From NCBI GenBank assembly GCA_023525975.1, contig CM042030.1, forward strand, positions 25,972,350-26,036,349: a stretch of DNA of 64,000 bases, given 5' to 3'. A program made the position numbers and the translations under genes. Below, piece after piece: positions 21,928 through 33,498 of the stretch (the first letter of the stretch is position 1; each line of letters begins with the position of its first letter). This DNA comes from Smallanthus sonchifolius (taxonomy: Eukaryota; Streptophyta; Magnoliopsida; Asterales; Asteraceae). A model generated the notes under the pieces. It saw only the letters and a list, made by a program, of their open reading frames with translations. It searched no databases and had not been told where the DNA came from.

Positions 21928-23668
21928 TGTAAGACCCCAAAAACGGGAAACAACTAGTAAATAGTGTCATCACAAACGCCCACGGTAACCAAATGCCATC
22001 CAGAAGCCACTAGCTCACACCTTCTCTTTACCTGAATTACATGCTTAAAAGTCAGCTACGTTGAGTGAGTTCTATAGTAGTTCCTTAGGGAATATTGAAT
22101 CCCAAAACGTTATAAAATAGTTTCCATCTCAAAGGTTTATTCATAGTACTTTCTCAACAGTTCAAACAGGTATATTTTATCGACAAACAATAATACCATG
22201 TTACACAGTCCAAACACACAAGCAAACATGATCTCCCGCCTGACTTATGTCAGACACAATATCCCATTAACTAACGACAACACAATATCAAGCTTTCGCT
22301 TGATCTCCCGCCTGACAAATGCTAGACTTAATATCCCGTTGACGAAAGTCAACACAACATCAAGCTTACGCTCGATTTCCAGCCACGACGTTTATGTACG
22401 TGACACAAACTCATACACACATACAAGCATAACGATTATTTAAAAGTATATATTTCTTTATCAAAAGCGTCATCTATGCATGCAACTTACTAGAAACACG
22501 TTTTACATGTATTCATGCCCAAAACAATAAAATATTTAAAAGTGGGCGATAGAAACTCACCTTTGCTCTACACACTACGATCTGTAGAACTCACTAACTC
22601 CCCGTGCTCCCCTTTCGACCCCGCACCTAGAACACACACAATACACGAGTCAATATACGACCCAACATTACGTCCCCACCTACACGACTAACCCTACGTC
22701 ACGCACAACCATACGTACGTGCATGGCCCCATGTATGGCTCCCCATGCGTTACGTACAACCCGTCCATGTTCCCTTCGTCCTCACGTGATCCGAACCCCT
22801 CTCTGGGCCTCCGAACATGTCAAACACCACCATCGTTCCCGCTATGGACCATCGTGGTACCTTCCCTAAGCGTCTCCGCCCTTTTCCGGTTCCGCGTCCT
22901 CATGATTGGGCACCCGTGAGCGCCGTCGTGGCCTTCCGAAACCACCACAGCCCGTCACCGCCACCCTGGAGCCACCACAGAACCACCACTGATCCACCAC
23001 AACCCTCGTCGGCTTCGTTTGGTCCTCCTCCGCCTTACGGTTCACCACCCGGCCCTAACCGGCTCCTTCTCCGACTTCGCTACGCACGTCGGCCACCCCA
23101 AAAGGGTTCGCCCGAGTACTCCCTTAACCCGTAAACACTCACAAATGAAAACAACGATATTAACGAGTCAAGATTCGAGATTATACCTTCGATCCAAGTG
23201 ACTCGTGCAAATCGAATCACCTAGACTTGTCTCCCTCGAAACCCTAGGATCACAAAACACTTTATTATGATTATCCGAGACTTATAACGTGTAAGCAATG
23301 TTTAGAGGATCACGAATATACCTTCGATCCGAACAAGAACGCGTCAAACGGGCTCCTCTTCTCTCCCCTTGATCTCGACGACTGTAAACTTGCAAATGGG
23401 GGCTCCCCCTTTGCGCCGTGAACCTAAAGGGTGTCCCACCCTCGGACCGGGCTTCAGCCCTTACATGCATTCGGCCCGTCTTGAACTTTTAATAAAACCC
23501 CTTTAAGCCTCGTTATTTACCCGACGCCCCTTCTAGTTTTATTTATACAAAAAGAAACCCAATACTACACCTTTGTTAGGTCTCGTTAAGGTTGTGTAAC
23601 ATTTTGTCCATTGTATTAAAACATATATACATTTCTCCTGTTAGTTCTATAAAAACCGGGATGTTACA
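21928..23668 (-). repeat. LTR B3 (duplicated LTR of element B)
   Basis: A 1741-bp copy of LTR B2, lacking about 150 bp after its first 20 bases. It shares with B2, but not B1, the short insertion near the GCCCCATGTATGGC sequence, which supports derivation from B2. AGGTGAGTT is at 22554-22562 (minus). It is followed by a second cagga at 23669-23673. Confidence 0.88.
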
Positions 23669-23673
23669 CAGGA

Positions 23674-23709
23674 GGCTGTCAACTATTAGGAAATCGCCTA
23701 GTCTCATGG
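23674..23709 (+). pseudogene. Duplicate copia RNase H sliver (Cop1)
   Basis: The same GCQLLGNRLVSW codons as at 21166, created by the tandem duplication. Its last five bases (catgg, 23705-23709) are the left target duplication of solo LTR C. The frame continues at 28181. Confidence 0.85.
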
Positions 23710-25386
23710 TGTCACACCCTAAAATTCCATAGCGGTTTATCCGCGGGTTGTGACTGTCAAGATTCATCGGTCCTGGTCATTTCGAACGACCTCTAAATGG
23801 TTTTCGAAAAGTCTTTCCGTTTGAACATCATATAAAAATAAATAAGTAATACAGAGTTTGAAAATGTGAAAAGTAAAGTGCGGAAGCAACAGTAATAGTA
23901 TCAAAATACAGATGCATAAAATATTTAGGTTCCCATAAGCCTAAGCTTCTAATGAAAATATGAAATGAGACTCCTGGAGTGCAACCCTAGTCCATGCATG
24001 AATGTTTAGCGACCTGAGATAAACATGCTTAAAAGTGTCAACACAGGGTTGGTGAGTTCACACGTTTAAGTAACAGAAAAGAAATGAAAAATAGTGTAAT
24101 AGTACGCATGTATACTAGTGATTCGATTACTGTTCAGACAATAAACATTAATTATATAAGCAACACCAAAACCGAAGCTCAACGAAGGAATGCAGAAACT
24201 AGCATTTTGCCTCTTACGTGCCCAGCACGCAATGGATTAGGTCAATTATGCACCTGTTCGACTCCCGGTCAGAGTTAGCGTGACTAACCCAGGTGGGGAT
24301 GTTAAACCCAATAGTACTATTTGTCAAACACGTTACACATGACAGTTATCTAACCAGAGTAGTACCTCCAATAGATATGTTCTCGAGTAAGAGCGACGGG
24401 TCTAGGAGAGATATATACACCGCTATTTCCTAGACAGAATATTTCGTTCGTCAGATAACTACGTACCAGTTGAAGGTCGCCTTTTAGTTACTGTGACATT
24501 GATACCAAAAACACATAGCGGAAGAATTAACATCATAACTTATTTCATTTCATAACATAACGTTTGTACAATAGGGACTGACTGGCAAATACAACATAAA
24601 CAAACTCTGGACTTATAGCTCACGAAGAATCATGCCATTCACTCAGGCCTTATGGTCACTCAGGACCTACTCTCAGTCATCCCTATATCCAACATCCGTA
24701 CCTCTCCTAGAATGCCAACTACCAGCTAGGGTTCACCTGTGCTCAAAAACATTTGAAAACATTTTGGATCAGCTTAATGCTTGTGAGTTCATAAACAAAA
24801 TCATATTTACGGTTATCTTTTATACAGGGATGAATGCCCCAACAGGTCTTACAACCGTCCTTTCCAATTCATCACCCAATAACCTCTGCTTTACTCGGGT
24901 TATGAGTCCACAACATACATACAAAGAGACCTTATGGCGCGCTGGTCCCATACGCACCAGATCTCAAACAAGAGGATCGGTCTTAGTCCTAGGTCCCACC
25001 CCAATCATGGCCATAATAAGTACTTATTGTAGGATATATGCACAGATAGTATTGGGATCTCAGATAAAAATCAGTTACAAAATATATCATAGAGCACAGT
25101 TCAAAGGAACTCACCTCAAGCAGAATTTCCTCCTGTGTTGAATATAATAATCAACACTTTGACAAAACCCTAGATCATATCCGACATTTTTATAATTAAT
25201 ACCCCTATCTTAGTTTACACGAAGAAACCTTAGGGTGTTTTAGAAACCTTACCTCGGCACTATTTACGGCGTTTTGCTAGAAACCGGACCCTCGTAAGCG
25301 AACCTTGGCTTGGGAATGAAATCACCAAAGTGTGTGTGTGATTTTTGAGAGTGTAAAGGTGTGAGAAATGAGCTGAGATCTGGTTT

Positions 25387-25396
25387 CTATTTATAG
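25387..25396 (-). promoter_or_regulatory. TATA box of solo LTR D
   Basis: The minus strand reads CTATAAATAG, immediately downstream of the palindrome array at 25428-25714. Confidence 0.65.
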
Positions 25397-25427
25397 GCAA
25401 GTTCAGGGCACGTGACAGACCTTTACC

Positions 25428-25714
25428 AATGGTGACGGTCCGTCACCCAATTCTGGGCGGCAAGCTTAACGGACCGTTACGCCCCGTGACGGTCCGTGAA
25501 GGACCTGAGTCAGCTTCCACGTGTTGGCCTTAGGTTGAACGGCTTCGTTTTTCAGCGTGACGGACCGTTACCCACTGTGATGGTCCGTCATAGGGTTACA
25601 CGTATCATCACCAGGTTCTTTGTCGTGCCACGCCCGTAACGGACCGTTATGACTCGTGACGGTCAGTCACCACCGTAACGGACCGTTATCTACTTGTGAC
25701 GGTCCGTCACAGAC
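25428..25714. repeat. Array of GACGGTCCGTC/AACGGACCGTT palindromes
   Basis: About nine near-perfect palindromes of two alternating forms, GTGACGGTCCGTCAC and TAACGGACCGTTA, within 290 bp of LTR D, just upstream of its TATA box. Each unit contains two CpG sites. Confidence 0.85.
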
Positions 25715-26194
25715 ATCATTTTCTATTTTGTCATATTTGGTCCTTGAACTTTTGGAACTTTACACTTATACCCCTTGGTCTTTTCCTTTGAACACTTTTA
25801 GCCCCTATAATACTTGGGAATTATCCGGGTGTTACACTATTCATGAATCACCTCGCTTTGTGAAATAATTAACGGTTCGACTATGAGAGGACTTTATGTG
25901 CAGGAAATACACCCACTTATATACATTAAATCGGAATCAAAGTAACGTCATACGACTAAGAAGGAAAATGATTAAGCATGTATCTCCCCCAAATGGAAAA
26001 TTAAGCAAAATGGGGCCGTGAAAACTCACCTGGGAATGAGGTGAATGAAGTATGAAAAGCAAATATAGGAATCCTAGCAAGTCCGGGCGTCCGACCTATC
26101 CGAGCCCTATAAATATTAAGGCTATAAGGTCTACGAAAGGTAAACGCGGTTTATGTAACCATATTCATCCAAAGGACTCAATGTTGAAAGGTTA

Positions 26195-26290
26195 CATTGA
26201 CTTTTTGAAAAGGTTTGACCAAGTTTGACCAAGGTTTGACCAAGTTTGACTAATGTAGACCAATGTTGACCAATGTTAATCCACCTTGAC
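26195..26290 (+). repeat. Tandem TTTGACCAAG (W-box-like) cluster
   Basis: About seven tandem variants of TTTGACCAAG and TTGACCAATG in LTR C. TTGAC(C/T) is the core bound by plant WRKY factors; a role here is inferred only from the match. Confidence 0.65.
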
Positions 26291-26324
26291 TAATGTGACA
26301 CGATGACCCGTTGGTGACACATGG

Positions 26325-26500
26325 TGAAAACATGTACAAATAGCACATAGGTAACATATGAGTAACACATAAGTAACATATAAGTAATACCTAAGTAACA
26401 CATAAGTAGTACCTAGGTACCATATAAGTAACACCATATGACATAACATACATGCTTCAAGTAATTGCATAAGTAACATGTGACAAGTAACATGGTATTT
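26325..26500. repeat. Degenerate AAGTAACACAT repeat in LTR C
   Basis: Ten or so imperfect copies of a 10-12 bp unit (ATAAGTAACAC, ACCTAAGTAAC). Low-complexity, no coding potential. Confidence 0.7.
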
Positions 26501-28180
26501 GTACATCCTTATGGTATATTTCATACATGTTAACAAATCATCCATAAAGGTCATGTCATTATACTAATAACATGTTAACATTATTTCAACTCATTTGGAC
26601 AAGTAACATAACATGACATTTTTATACCATAGCTCTTAACATAACAAAGTTTCCCCTTTTGGACAATTAGGGTTTTAGTGCACTTTAGGTGTCATAGCTC
26701 AAATAAATAAATTACACATGAAATTATACTAGTAAAATGCTATAAACATGATTCTATACATACACTTTCTATTTCAAGCAAAGGTGAATCTCCCAAACTA
26801 ATAAAGTTTCCTTATTTAGTAAGGTCCTCCAAAACATGACATAACAAAACTCCAAATCACGTATTCTTGCATAAGTCATCTATATGGTAATAAGGCCATT
26901 TAACCTACTCTAGACATTTATAACATACACATACAAAATATGTTCAATTAAAGTTTCCTTTTTAGGAAAGTGGTCCAAACGACCTTTTACACATGTGTAA
27001 CTTCAAATAACTCTTCTTAATACTTTAATAGATGTCATAGAACCATATTCGCATGTATTTATCCATTAGAACACCATAACTCAAAATATGACAAATTAAA
27101 GTTTCCTTATATAGTAAGACGACCATAACATAATGTAACACAACGTTTCAACCAAAAAATTATATTTCTTACTTAATCTACTAACATATGTATCATTTAA
27201 GCTTTCAAACACATCATATACTCATTTATACAAATTCTCAATAAATAAAGTTTCTATAAATAGCAAAGAGCAATATTCAATATAAACAAGCATTTCAAAC
27301 CACAAAAAGTGCAAATATGTGTCAACAAGCTTTTATTATGAAAACACTTTGTTAAAAACATGGATTTAGACACTTATAACATAGAAAATCATTTGGATAG
27401 ATGGTGCACTACACTTGGCCAAAAATAACATGAATAGGTGAAGAACAATGCTTACAAAACTGAGATATGATGAAGATATGGTCTTGAACAAGCATGAATC
27501 ACCACCAAATCACTTGAAACCACCTTGGATTGGACTTAGAATGCTTAGAATGGATGATAGATTTTGAGAGAGATGGAAGCTAGGAGAGGGGGGTTGCATC
27601 CGAGAGAAAGAGAGGGAGAGAGAGTGTGGTGATTAGGGTTAGGGTAAAATGAGGGATTAAGGTGGGTGTAAGGGAGTTTTAGTGAAAAAGGAGTTTGGCT
27701 TTCTTATTCTTTTAGGGCTTTTAGTTGAAGTTGGGCTCTAATGGACTAAGATTAATCAAAATAGCTGAATTATTTAAGCCTAAATATAAGACCATTATTT
27801 TTATAAAATCTAATTTAGTGTTGTTGGCATATATCGTGTATCCGCTTTAAAAACGTTAAAATAAAAGTTGCTCTAAAAATTCCAAAAAAAATTCATATAA
27901 GCATGAAATACTAAATCACAGTATGACATATAATTTTTGCACACCAATTATATGTCTAAATATTATTTCTAAAATTCACCAACGTTCGTGTGACAGGACG
28001 CGTGTGACCCGGTAATCCGCCCGATTATCGATGCATGTAATGAAATAAAACGAATGGACTTGCTATATGAAATATGTACTTAATTACTCTATAATTAAGT
28101 ATGATGCAAGTGTAATCATGTGAATTCAAGTAATAGTCAGGTATGGATATTAACCTGAATTTGCCGGGTATCACACAAGG

Positions 28181-28550
28181 CAATGCAAGAAGCAAACATA
28201 TGTAGCAATCTCAACATGTGAGGTAGAATATGTTGCAGCTTCTAGTTTTTGTTCTCAAATCTTATGGATTCAACATCAACTAAGGGACTATAGATTGAAT
28301 TTCACCAACACACCGATGTATATAGACAACAATGCGATAATGTCCATTACAAATAATCCGGTGAAGCATTCCAAAACAAAGCACATTGAGATTTGACATC
28401 ACTTTATTCGTGATTGTGCAGAGAAGAGGTTGATTGAATTAATCAAAGTTGATTTCCTGGAAAACTACACCGACTTATTCATGAAAGCTTTCGATAGTTC
28501 ACGATTTGATTATTTGGTAAGACTCATCGGTATGGTAAACCCTGAGTGAT
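28181..28550 (+). pseudogene. Copia RNase H C-terminus (Cop1, part 4)
   Basis: Resumes after solo LTR C with QCKKQTYVAISTCEVEYVAA, then CSQILWIQHQLRDY, TPMYIDNNAIMSITNNPVKH and KTKHIE, the classic end of copia pol, and a terminal stop after RLIGMVNPE. The RNase H residues in EVEY and DNNAI are present. One TGA replaces a codon after HIEI. Confidence 0.92.
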
Positions 28551-30417
28551 TTATGTTTCAAAGCTATGATCATCATGTAAGGTTTTTGTTTTTCTTATTT
28601 CTTTCAAATGCTTTTAGTTTAGTTTTAATCTTAAAAATTATTTATTTTTATAATGCTTTTTTTTTCTTTTGTTTACCTGTTTTCTAAAACTAAAACAAAT
28701 TAAAAAAGATAAAATCGGAATTGTTGAAGTTGGAGAAGAAAAGATAGTACATCAGTAGATGATCGTACACACATGACCATAGAATGACTGCCTGGTGTCT
28801 GTATTTGTGTTTGAAGTTTGTGCTTATATGATTTGATCTAAACTTCTTAGTCTACACAAACAAGAAATGATAGCTTCATGACTGCGTAACATTGCATGTT
28901 TATAATCTCTTAATTTGAATCTCTGCATGTAATTTGAATTGCCAGTAGGCTAGAAGCGTTTTTAGACCATTAGTAGTGTGAAAACATAATGATCTATGTC
29001 ACAACTGTGATTTAAACCCATGGTATGCCGGGTGTTTGTGTTAAAAGATCATTATCAGATATAGAATATGAGGCTTCAAGTATTTCAGGAGACCAGTATC
29101 AGATTATGTCGATTAGCAAAATTTATTTCGATTTACTTCTTGACCATGCCCCGAAAAGCATGAGTTTGAAGTTGGACTAAGATATGTTTCTGACAACACT
29201 TGTCAGAGCATATGCTAGCCCTTGGATCAATTTTCTTGATTCCATTAAATACATCCAGATAACAGTTGGATCACGATACCCTGTTTCATTGAATCAATTA
29301 ATTCCTTGATGATTCTTCTGTTACCATGAATATTGATACTTCATCTAAACCAAGCAATATGAATCATTCTGATTCTTGATAATCCTATGGGATTCTGCTT
29401 CTTTTCCTGTGCTAATTGAGATAGTTTCATCCTAGTGATTGATTTTATCTTCGCATAAGTCTCATATGTCTTGAAGATAGTGTAATTTACGTTTTGTTGG
29501 CATACTTGTGGGATACGCGTTGTTTTCATATAAATGGTACTAACTCACAAGAACGTGGGATAAAAACGCTTTTGGTTTCAAATCTTATAATGCTGACAAC
29601 TTGAATTGACATGTAGTTTATTGCAAATTCGGTACAAATAAGTTAGCATGTCTTGATCTGATCCTATTTACTTTGAAGTTTATTGCGTATCATTTCATGG
29701 TTTTTTGAATATCTAAAAATAAATTTGTGTTAGTTATGAGACATTCACTAGTGAGATAACATATAGTATTGTACAAGTTGCATGTTCGATGAGTTGAGAA
29801 CAATATCTGAACAGAATGCCATAGATCAGCATTAGATCTACTAGGGATTTTATATCCAGAATATGTGTGTGATTCATCAAAGATACTGATATGATCTTCT
29901 TACTCACAGTGTTCGACCAAAAATATGTGATTTTTTGTTTGTACAGAAAAAGAACAAAAATATTTTATGTTTCTTTTTAGTTTTCTTTTAGCGTTATTTG
30001 AAAATCCAAAAATATTTTCTAGTTAGATTTTATATTGCTTTATTTTACTGCTTTGACAAATCAAAAAGGCAAAAAACTATAAATTTTGTTTTTAGTTTTA
30101 GTTACACATTTTATAAAAATTCAAAAATATTTTATTTTGAAACTTTCATGATGATTAATTATGTTTAGCTCGGGTTATTTTGGTGTTTAAATGTTCTAAT
30201 CATATCTCAAAGTTTGAGTGTATACAGGTTGAACTTGGTGATTATGCAATAGCTGAACAGTTTTAGTCATAGCGAAACTAGTCCAAGCGATAGTATCTCA
30301 TGCGATACTAATTAGTGTATATAGTTTCTTTTGTTCAAGGGTTGATTCATTTGACTTATAGCGAAACTAACTGTGTTCTGGCGATAATTGTCGCGAATCT
30401 GTTCGAGTTGATTTTTC
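28551..30417 (+). other. Cop1 non-coding region between pol and accessory ORF
   Basis: No ORF of note. Part of it (about 29580-30130) is clearly homologous, in reverse orientation, to 42700-42190 in element E (for example ATGATCTTCTTACTC, AAAAATATGTGATTT, TTGCAAATTCGGTA). The end (30250-30380) has several AGCGAAACT and GCGATA motifs that recur in the Cop1 LTR. Confidence 0.75.
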
Positions 30418-30692
30418 TGAAATGGTGGTATGTGGATGAGGTTACTGGTGAAGCAGTGATGGAAGATGAGAGTACAAGAAAAGAAATCTTAAGGATTTAT
30501 GATGCAATGAGTCTTACTAACTTTTCATCTGATTATTTGTTAAAGCTTCATGATAACAAGATCATGTATCACAAGGAATGGAGAATTCAGGGGTTGCAAT
30601 ACAAAGGTGTAGTGGATCTGTGTATGAAGCACAAAGTCTGTGCAGGTAGTTGTTTGTCGTACAAGTGGAAAGATGCTGATCAAGATCGCTAG
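30418..30692 (+). pseudogene. Copia 3' accessory ORF, C-terminal remnant (Cop1)
   Basis: Encodes LKWWYVDEVTGEAVMEDE, then LRIYDAMSLTNFSSDYLL and LQYKGVVDLCMKHKVCAGS. These align with FKWWNYDSRTGEAVIV, RVYDPMWLTNLSERDV and LQFQRVIEVCFAYEIHAGVS of the 235-aa ORF in element A. The N-terminal two thirds is missing. It lies 45 bp before the polypurine tract, as in the other elements. Confidence 0.82.
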
Positions 30693-30727
30693 GGATCGAA
30701 TATTTTTGATTCTACAAGTTGTTGTTA

Positions 30728-30737
30728 AGGGGGAGTT
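30728..30737 (+). promoter_or_regulatory. Polypurine tract of Cop1
   Basis: AAGGGGGAGTT precedes the LTR start TGTTGG. This defines the 3' end of the plus-strand element. Confidence 0.85.
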
Positions 30738-31174
30738 TGTTGGTACATGTTTTGTATCAATAGCTTGTAGGTCTCGGACTGATCGTCTTAGTAATCTTGT
30801 AATTGTTTTCAAATAGTTTCTCTTGTTATGATTAGCGATACTAGGTAGTTTCGCTAGGGCGAAACTAGCTAGCGACACTAGGAAGTTTCGCCTGTAGCGA
30901 AACTGACTAGTTTCTCATGATGTTTTTGTTTTTCTATAAATAGCTAGCTTGTTTGATTTTCTATGTAACGTTTTGCTAAACAGATCTAATTGTAACAAGC
31001 GTTTTGCCTATGAAATAGAAAAGCCTTTGTATTTACTATTGTTGTTTGATCCGTGATTACTCGCATCTACACAATCATCGTTTTACTAGGATTCCACACT
31101 AGTGATTGGTTGACTACACGTTCGTCTTGTGAGATCCGTTTTAGATTGGTACGAGGCCTACAATAGGAACAACA
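30738..31174 (+). repeat. 3' LTR of Cop1
   Basis: A 437-bp LTR, TGTTGGTACATG to GGAACAACA. U3 carries five TAGCGAAACT/AGTTTCGC motifs (30830-30912) followed by TATA box 30934-30943. The five bases after it (atacg) would be the right target duplication; the left one is outside the window. Confidence 0.85.
30934..30943 (+). promoter_or_regulatory. TATA box of Cop1 LTR
   Basis: CTATAAATAG, about 20 bp downstream of the last AGCGAAACT motif. Confidence 0.75.
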
Positions 31175-31178
31175 ATAC

Positions 31179-33180
31179 GTTAGTGAAGAAGAAGCTCCTG
31201 AAGGTGGAGATGTTGGTGGTGATGATTCAAGTTCTAGTGACTCCAAGGAAACTGATTCAGGTGATGCTCCTGATCAGTCCCATCCTCGTCGAGTGAAAAG
31301 CATTGCCGAGAAGAAGACAAGGGGTCCTCCTCCTGAGTCATCTTCCAAGAAAAGAAAGGCATCTGATTCAGAATCTGAGTTTAATCCTGATCAATCTACT
31401 TCCTATTCTGATTCAACATCAGGTGTTCGTGAAAGATGTTCCAAGAAGAAGTCTGACATTGTGGAACAAGCTGAAATAGCTGCTGCTCTTTTATCCTCTG
31501 CTTCCCAGGCAAGAAAGAAAGCCAGAGTGACCAGTCCATCTATAGTTCCTCTTTCTACTCCTCCGGTCACTCCTAGTATAGCTCAACCTACTACTCCATT
31601 CACTGAGATGGAAGTTGATTTGCATTCCGTGTTGAATACACCATGTCAACCAGTTCATGCTGCAATGTCTTCATCTTCTCAGGCTGATTCGAGAAAGCTA
31701 AGATTTCTTATTTTTAATCTCAAGTGAGTACACTGGTGAATGAGATAACTAGCTTACATAGTCAATCTGTTAGTCAGCAGGAGCAGATATCTACATTAAA
31801 TGAACATCGTGAGCTTCACTTGACAATTATCGAGCGTATGAACAATCAGAACCGTTCGTATGAAGATAAAGTGACTAGTCAATAGTCATAGATACAAGAG
31901 ATGCGTGCGTTAGTTCAATCTCTCGTTGAGCGGATTGATGCTCAGGGGGAGAGTAGCCGAAGGCCAATAATGCAGACGCATGTCTTCAAACTGATCTTAC
32001 AAGTGATAGACGAGACTATGATCCTGAATCTGGTGGAGGTGGTGGGCATCAAGATCCGCTTGATGTCACACCGATATCTATGTTTCATGGGGAGTCTTCG
32101 ACTAAACTGGTTGAAGGGTCTGGTACTGGTGAGAAAGGTGTTCAGGAGGTTCTGGAGTTGGAATGGAATGTAGATGATTCTAATGTTGAGATAGAGGTAG
32201 AAAAGGATGAGGTTGAGATCGTATACCTACTTGAGAATGGTAACGAGATTCCTTTGAATGTTGTTAATGACTTTGTGAAAGAGATTGAAATGGAAGACAT
32301 TTTAGAGACTTCAGTTTCACAAGAAGAAGAACATGTTGACGAAGATAGTCCCAAGCTCGAGTCTGATGAACGTGTTATCTATAAGGATGGCAAGATGAAG
32401 GAGGAATGGCTGGAGTGGAAGAAATCCTGGTTCAAGAAACTTCCAATTCCACCACCATCTCCTGTTTTGAAAAGGAAATATGTTGAGAAGAAAGAAGCAG
32501 TGGGGATGATCTTTTCGATCATGTTTGACCTTGAACTGAAGTTATTTGCTTTGAAAAGACTTGATGAGGTCCAATACTTGCAGCCTAATGCTAGTGGTTT
32601 CAGCTCTTTACCGAATGTTGAACTTTGTAGTCTTGCTTAGAGGAACCTGATTATAAGGGGATCTCATGGGGTAGATGAAGGATTATGGTCGGTATTGAAG
32701 CAGGAGGTAAACAGAAAGATGTTTGAGTATTTTAAGCTTCAGGAAGGAAGAAGAGTGTTGGATAAAACCAAGTTTCATCCGATAACGAAGAAATATCATA
32801 AGAAATTTGTGTACAAGCCAGTAGATTGTGTGAAAAAGATCCCAATGAAAAAAATTCCTCAAGACATTCTAGGGAATTTGAAGCATTGGTACGTTGACTG
32901 GTGTACAGTAGAGGCTGTTATGATTGAGAAGAGTTTGGATGAGTTGATTACCGGTGAAGAACGAGAGATCAAGATAGATTTTAAAGAGTTGATTAGAGTC
33001 TACGATCCGATGACTCTAATTAACTTTTTTGAACATGATTTGGTTGTTCTGCATGAGAAGACTGTGTTGTATGGTGACGCTTGGGGGAAGCACGTGGCTG
33101 AGCAGTTTGAAAAGATGGTCAGAGTTTGTGTGAAGCACGGTATTCATGCTGGAAGTTTTTTGTTGAACAAGTGGAAGTGA
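31179..33180 (+). pseudogene. Copia 3' accessory ORF (Cop2), long form
   Basis: A degenerate long accessory ORF interrupted at its left by Cop1. Its order is: acidic/serine-rich region with a KKRKASDSESE nuclear-signal-like stretch (31293-31727); coiled-coil segment (31740-31960, LVNEITSLHSQS, ALVQSLVERIDAQGE); acidic block (EVEKDEVEIVYLLENG, 32180-32250); a conserved WLEWKKSW/DLELKLFALKRLDEVQYL block; then KKIPMKKIPQDILGN, RVYDPMTLINFFEHD and VCVKHGIHAGSFLLNKWK (32700-33180). The last blocks match the 235-aa ORF of element A, and the acidic and WKK blocks match element E. Several stops and frameshifts are present. Function unknown. Confidence 0.8.
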
Positions 33181-33206
33181 TGATCAAGAAGACACAAGAG
33201 CTGTTG

Positions 33207-33219
33207 TCAAGGGGGAGTC
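33207..33219 (+). promoter_or_regulatory. Polypurine tract of Cop2
   Basis: CAAGGGGGAGTC followed by TATTGAGAC, where the usual TG of the LTR start appears mutated to TA. Confidence 0.75.
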
Positions 33220-33498
33220 TATTGAGACAAAGTTTTTGTGACAGTAAGTTTGAGTCTTGTATTGATCATTGTAATAGTTTGATGGGGTTCTTTCTTGTAA
33301 TCATGTTTTAGATTCTTGTATTGTGCCTAGCGCACTTGACAACTGCGCTAGAGTTTGTTCTAGTGTAGTTGTTAAGTATTCTAGTGGTTTGTCTAGGGCA
33401 CTTACATATGCGCTAGAATCTTTTCTGGCGCATTTATCAAGTGCGCTAGATCTGGGTTGGTTGTCTATATATAGCTGAACTTGTTCTAGATTTGTAAG
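33220..33498 (+). repeat. Truncated LTR of Cop2
   Basis: The LTR start with U3 motifs (GCGCACTTGACAACTGCGCTAG, read as inverted GCGCACTT/GCGCTAG elements at about 33325-33450) followed by TATA box 33465-33474 (CTATATATAG). The LTR is lost after about 33498, where a gypsy LTR fragment begins. Confidence 0.7.

Larger units (their letters stand above)
21204..23709 (-). repeat. Tandem duplication of B gag-LTR plus Cop1 flank
   Basis: This segment repeats about 18598-21203: gag N-terminus, leader, PBS, LTR, cagga, and the Cop1 sliver. At the junction the Cop1 flank (CATGGTGTCAC) runs straight into gag (CACCGCATCTTTGCG) with about 3 bp of shared sequence. Because the Cop1 flank is duplicated too, the event happened in the chromosome after B inserted. 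The copies have since diverged by scattered substitutions and indels. Confidence 0.88.
24322..25836 (-). mobile_element. Solo LTR D inserted in LTR C
   Basis: A 1515-bp unit, TGTCAAACACG...CCGGGTGTTACA, flanked by ctatt at 24317-24321 and 25837-25841. Removing it joins AATAGTACTATT to CATGAATC, as in the related LTR at 63710. On the minus strand it starts TGTAACACCCGG, has palindromes, then a TATA box (25387-25396) and AGGTGAGTT (25108-25116). Confidence 0.88.
23710..28175 (-). mobile_element. Solo LTR C, gypsy-type, interrupted by D
   Basis: Starts TGTCACACCCT and ends GGGTATCACA; on the minus strand this is TGTGATACCC...AGGGTGTGACA. Flanks are catgg (23705-23709) and caagg (28176-28180), a 5-bp duplication with one change. 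No internal coding sequence is present, so it is read as a solo LTR of about 2.9 kb with element D inside. It carries the inverted motif pair at 24274-24321, AGGTGAGTT at 26023-26031 (minus) and a GA-rich tract at about 27555-27625. Confidence 0.8.

Noticed and set aside
21928..23668. LTR B3 as an independent solo LTR insertion
   Set aside because: It is preceded by gag and PBS sequence and both flanks repeat the Cop1 sliver, so duplication explains it better.
24632..25141. 169-aa plus-strand ORF
   Set aside because: It lies within solo LTR D, antisense to the LTR, and shows no domain signature.
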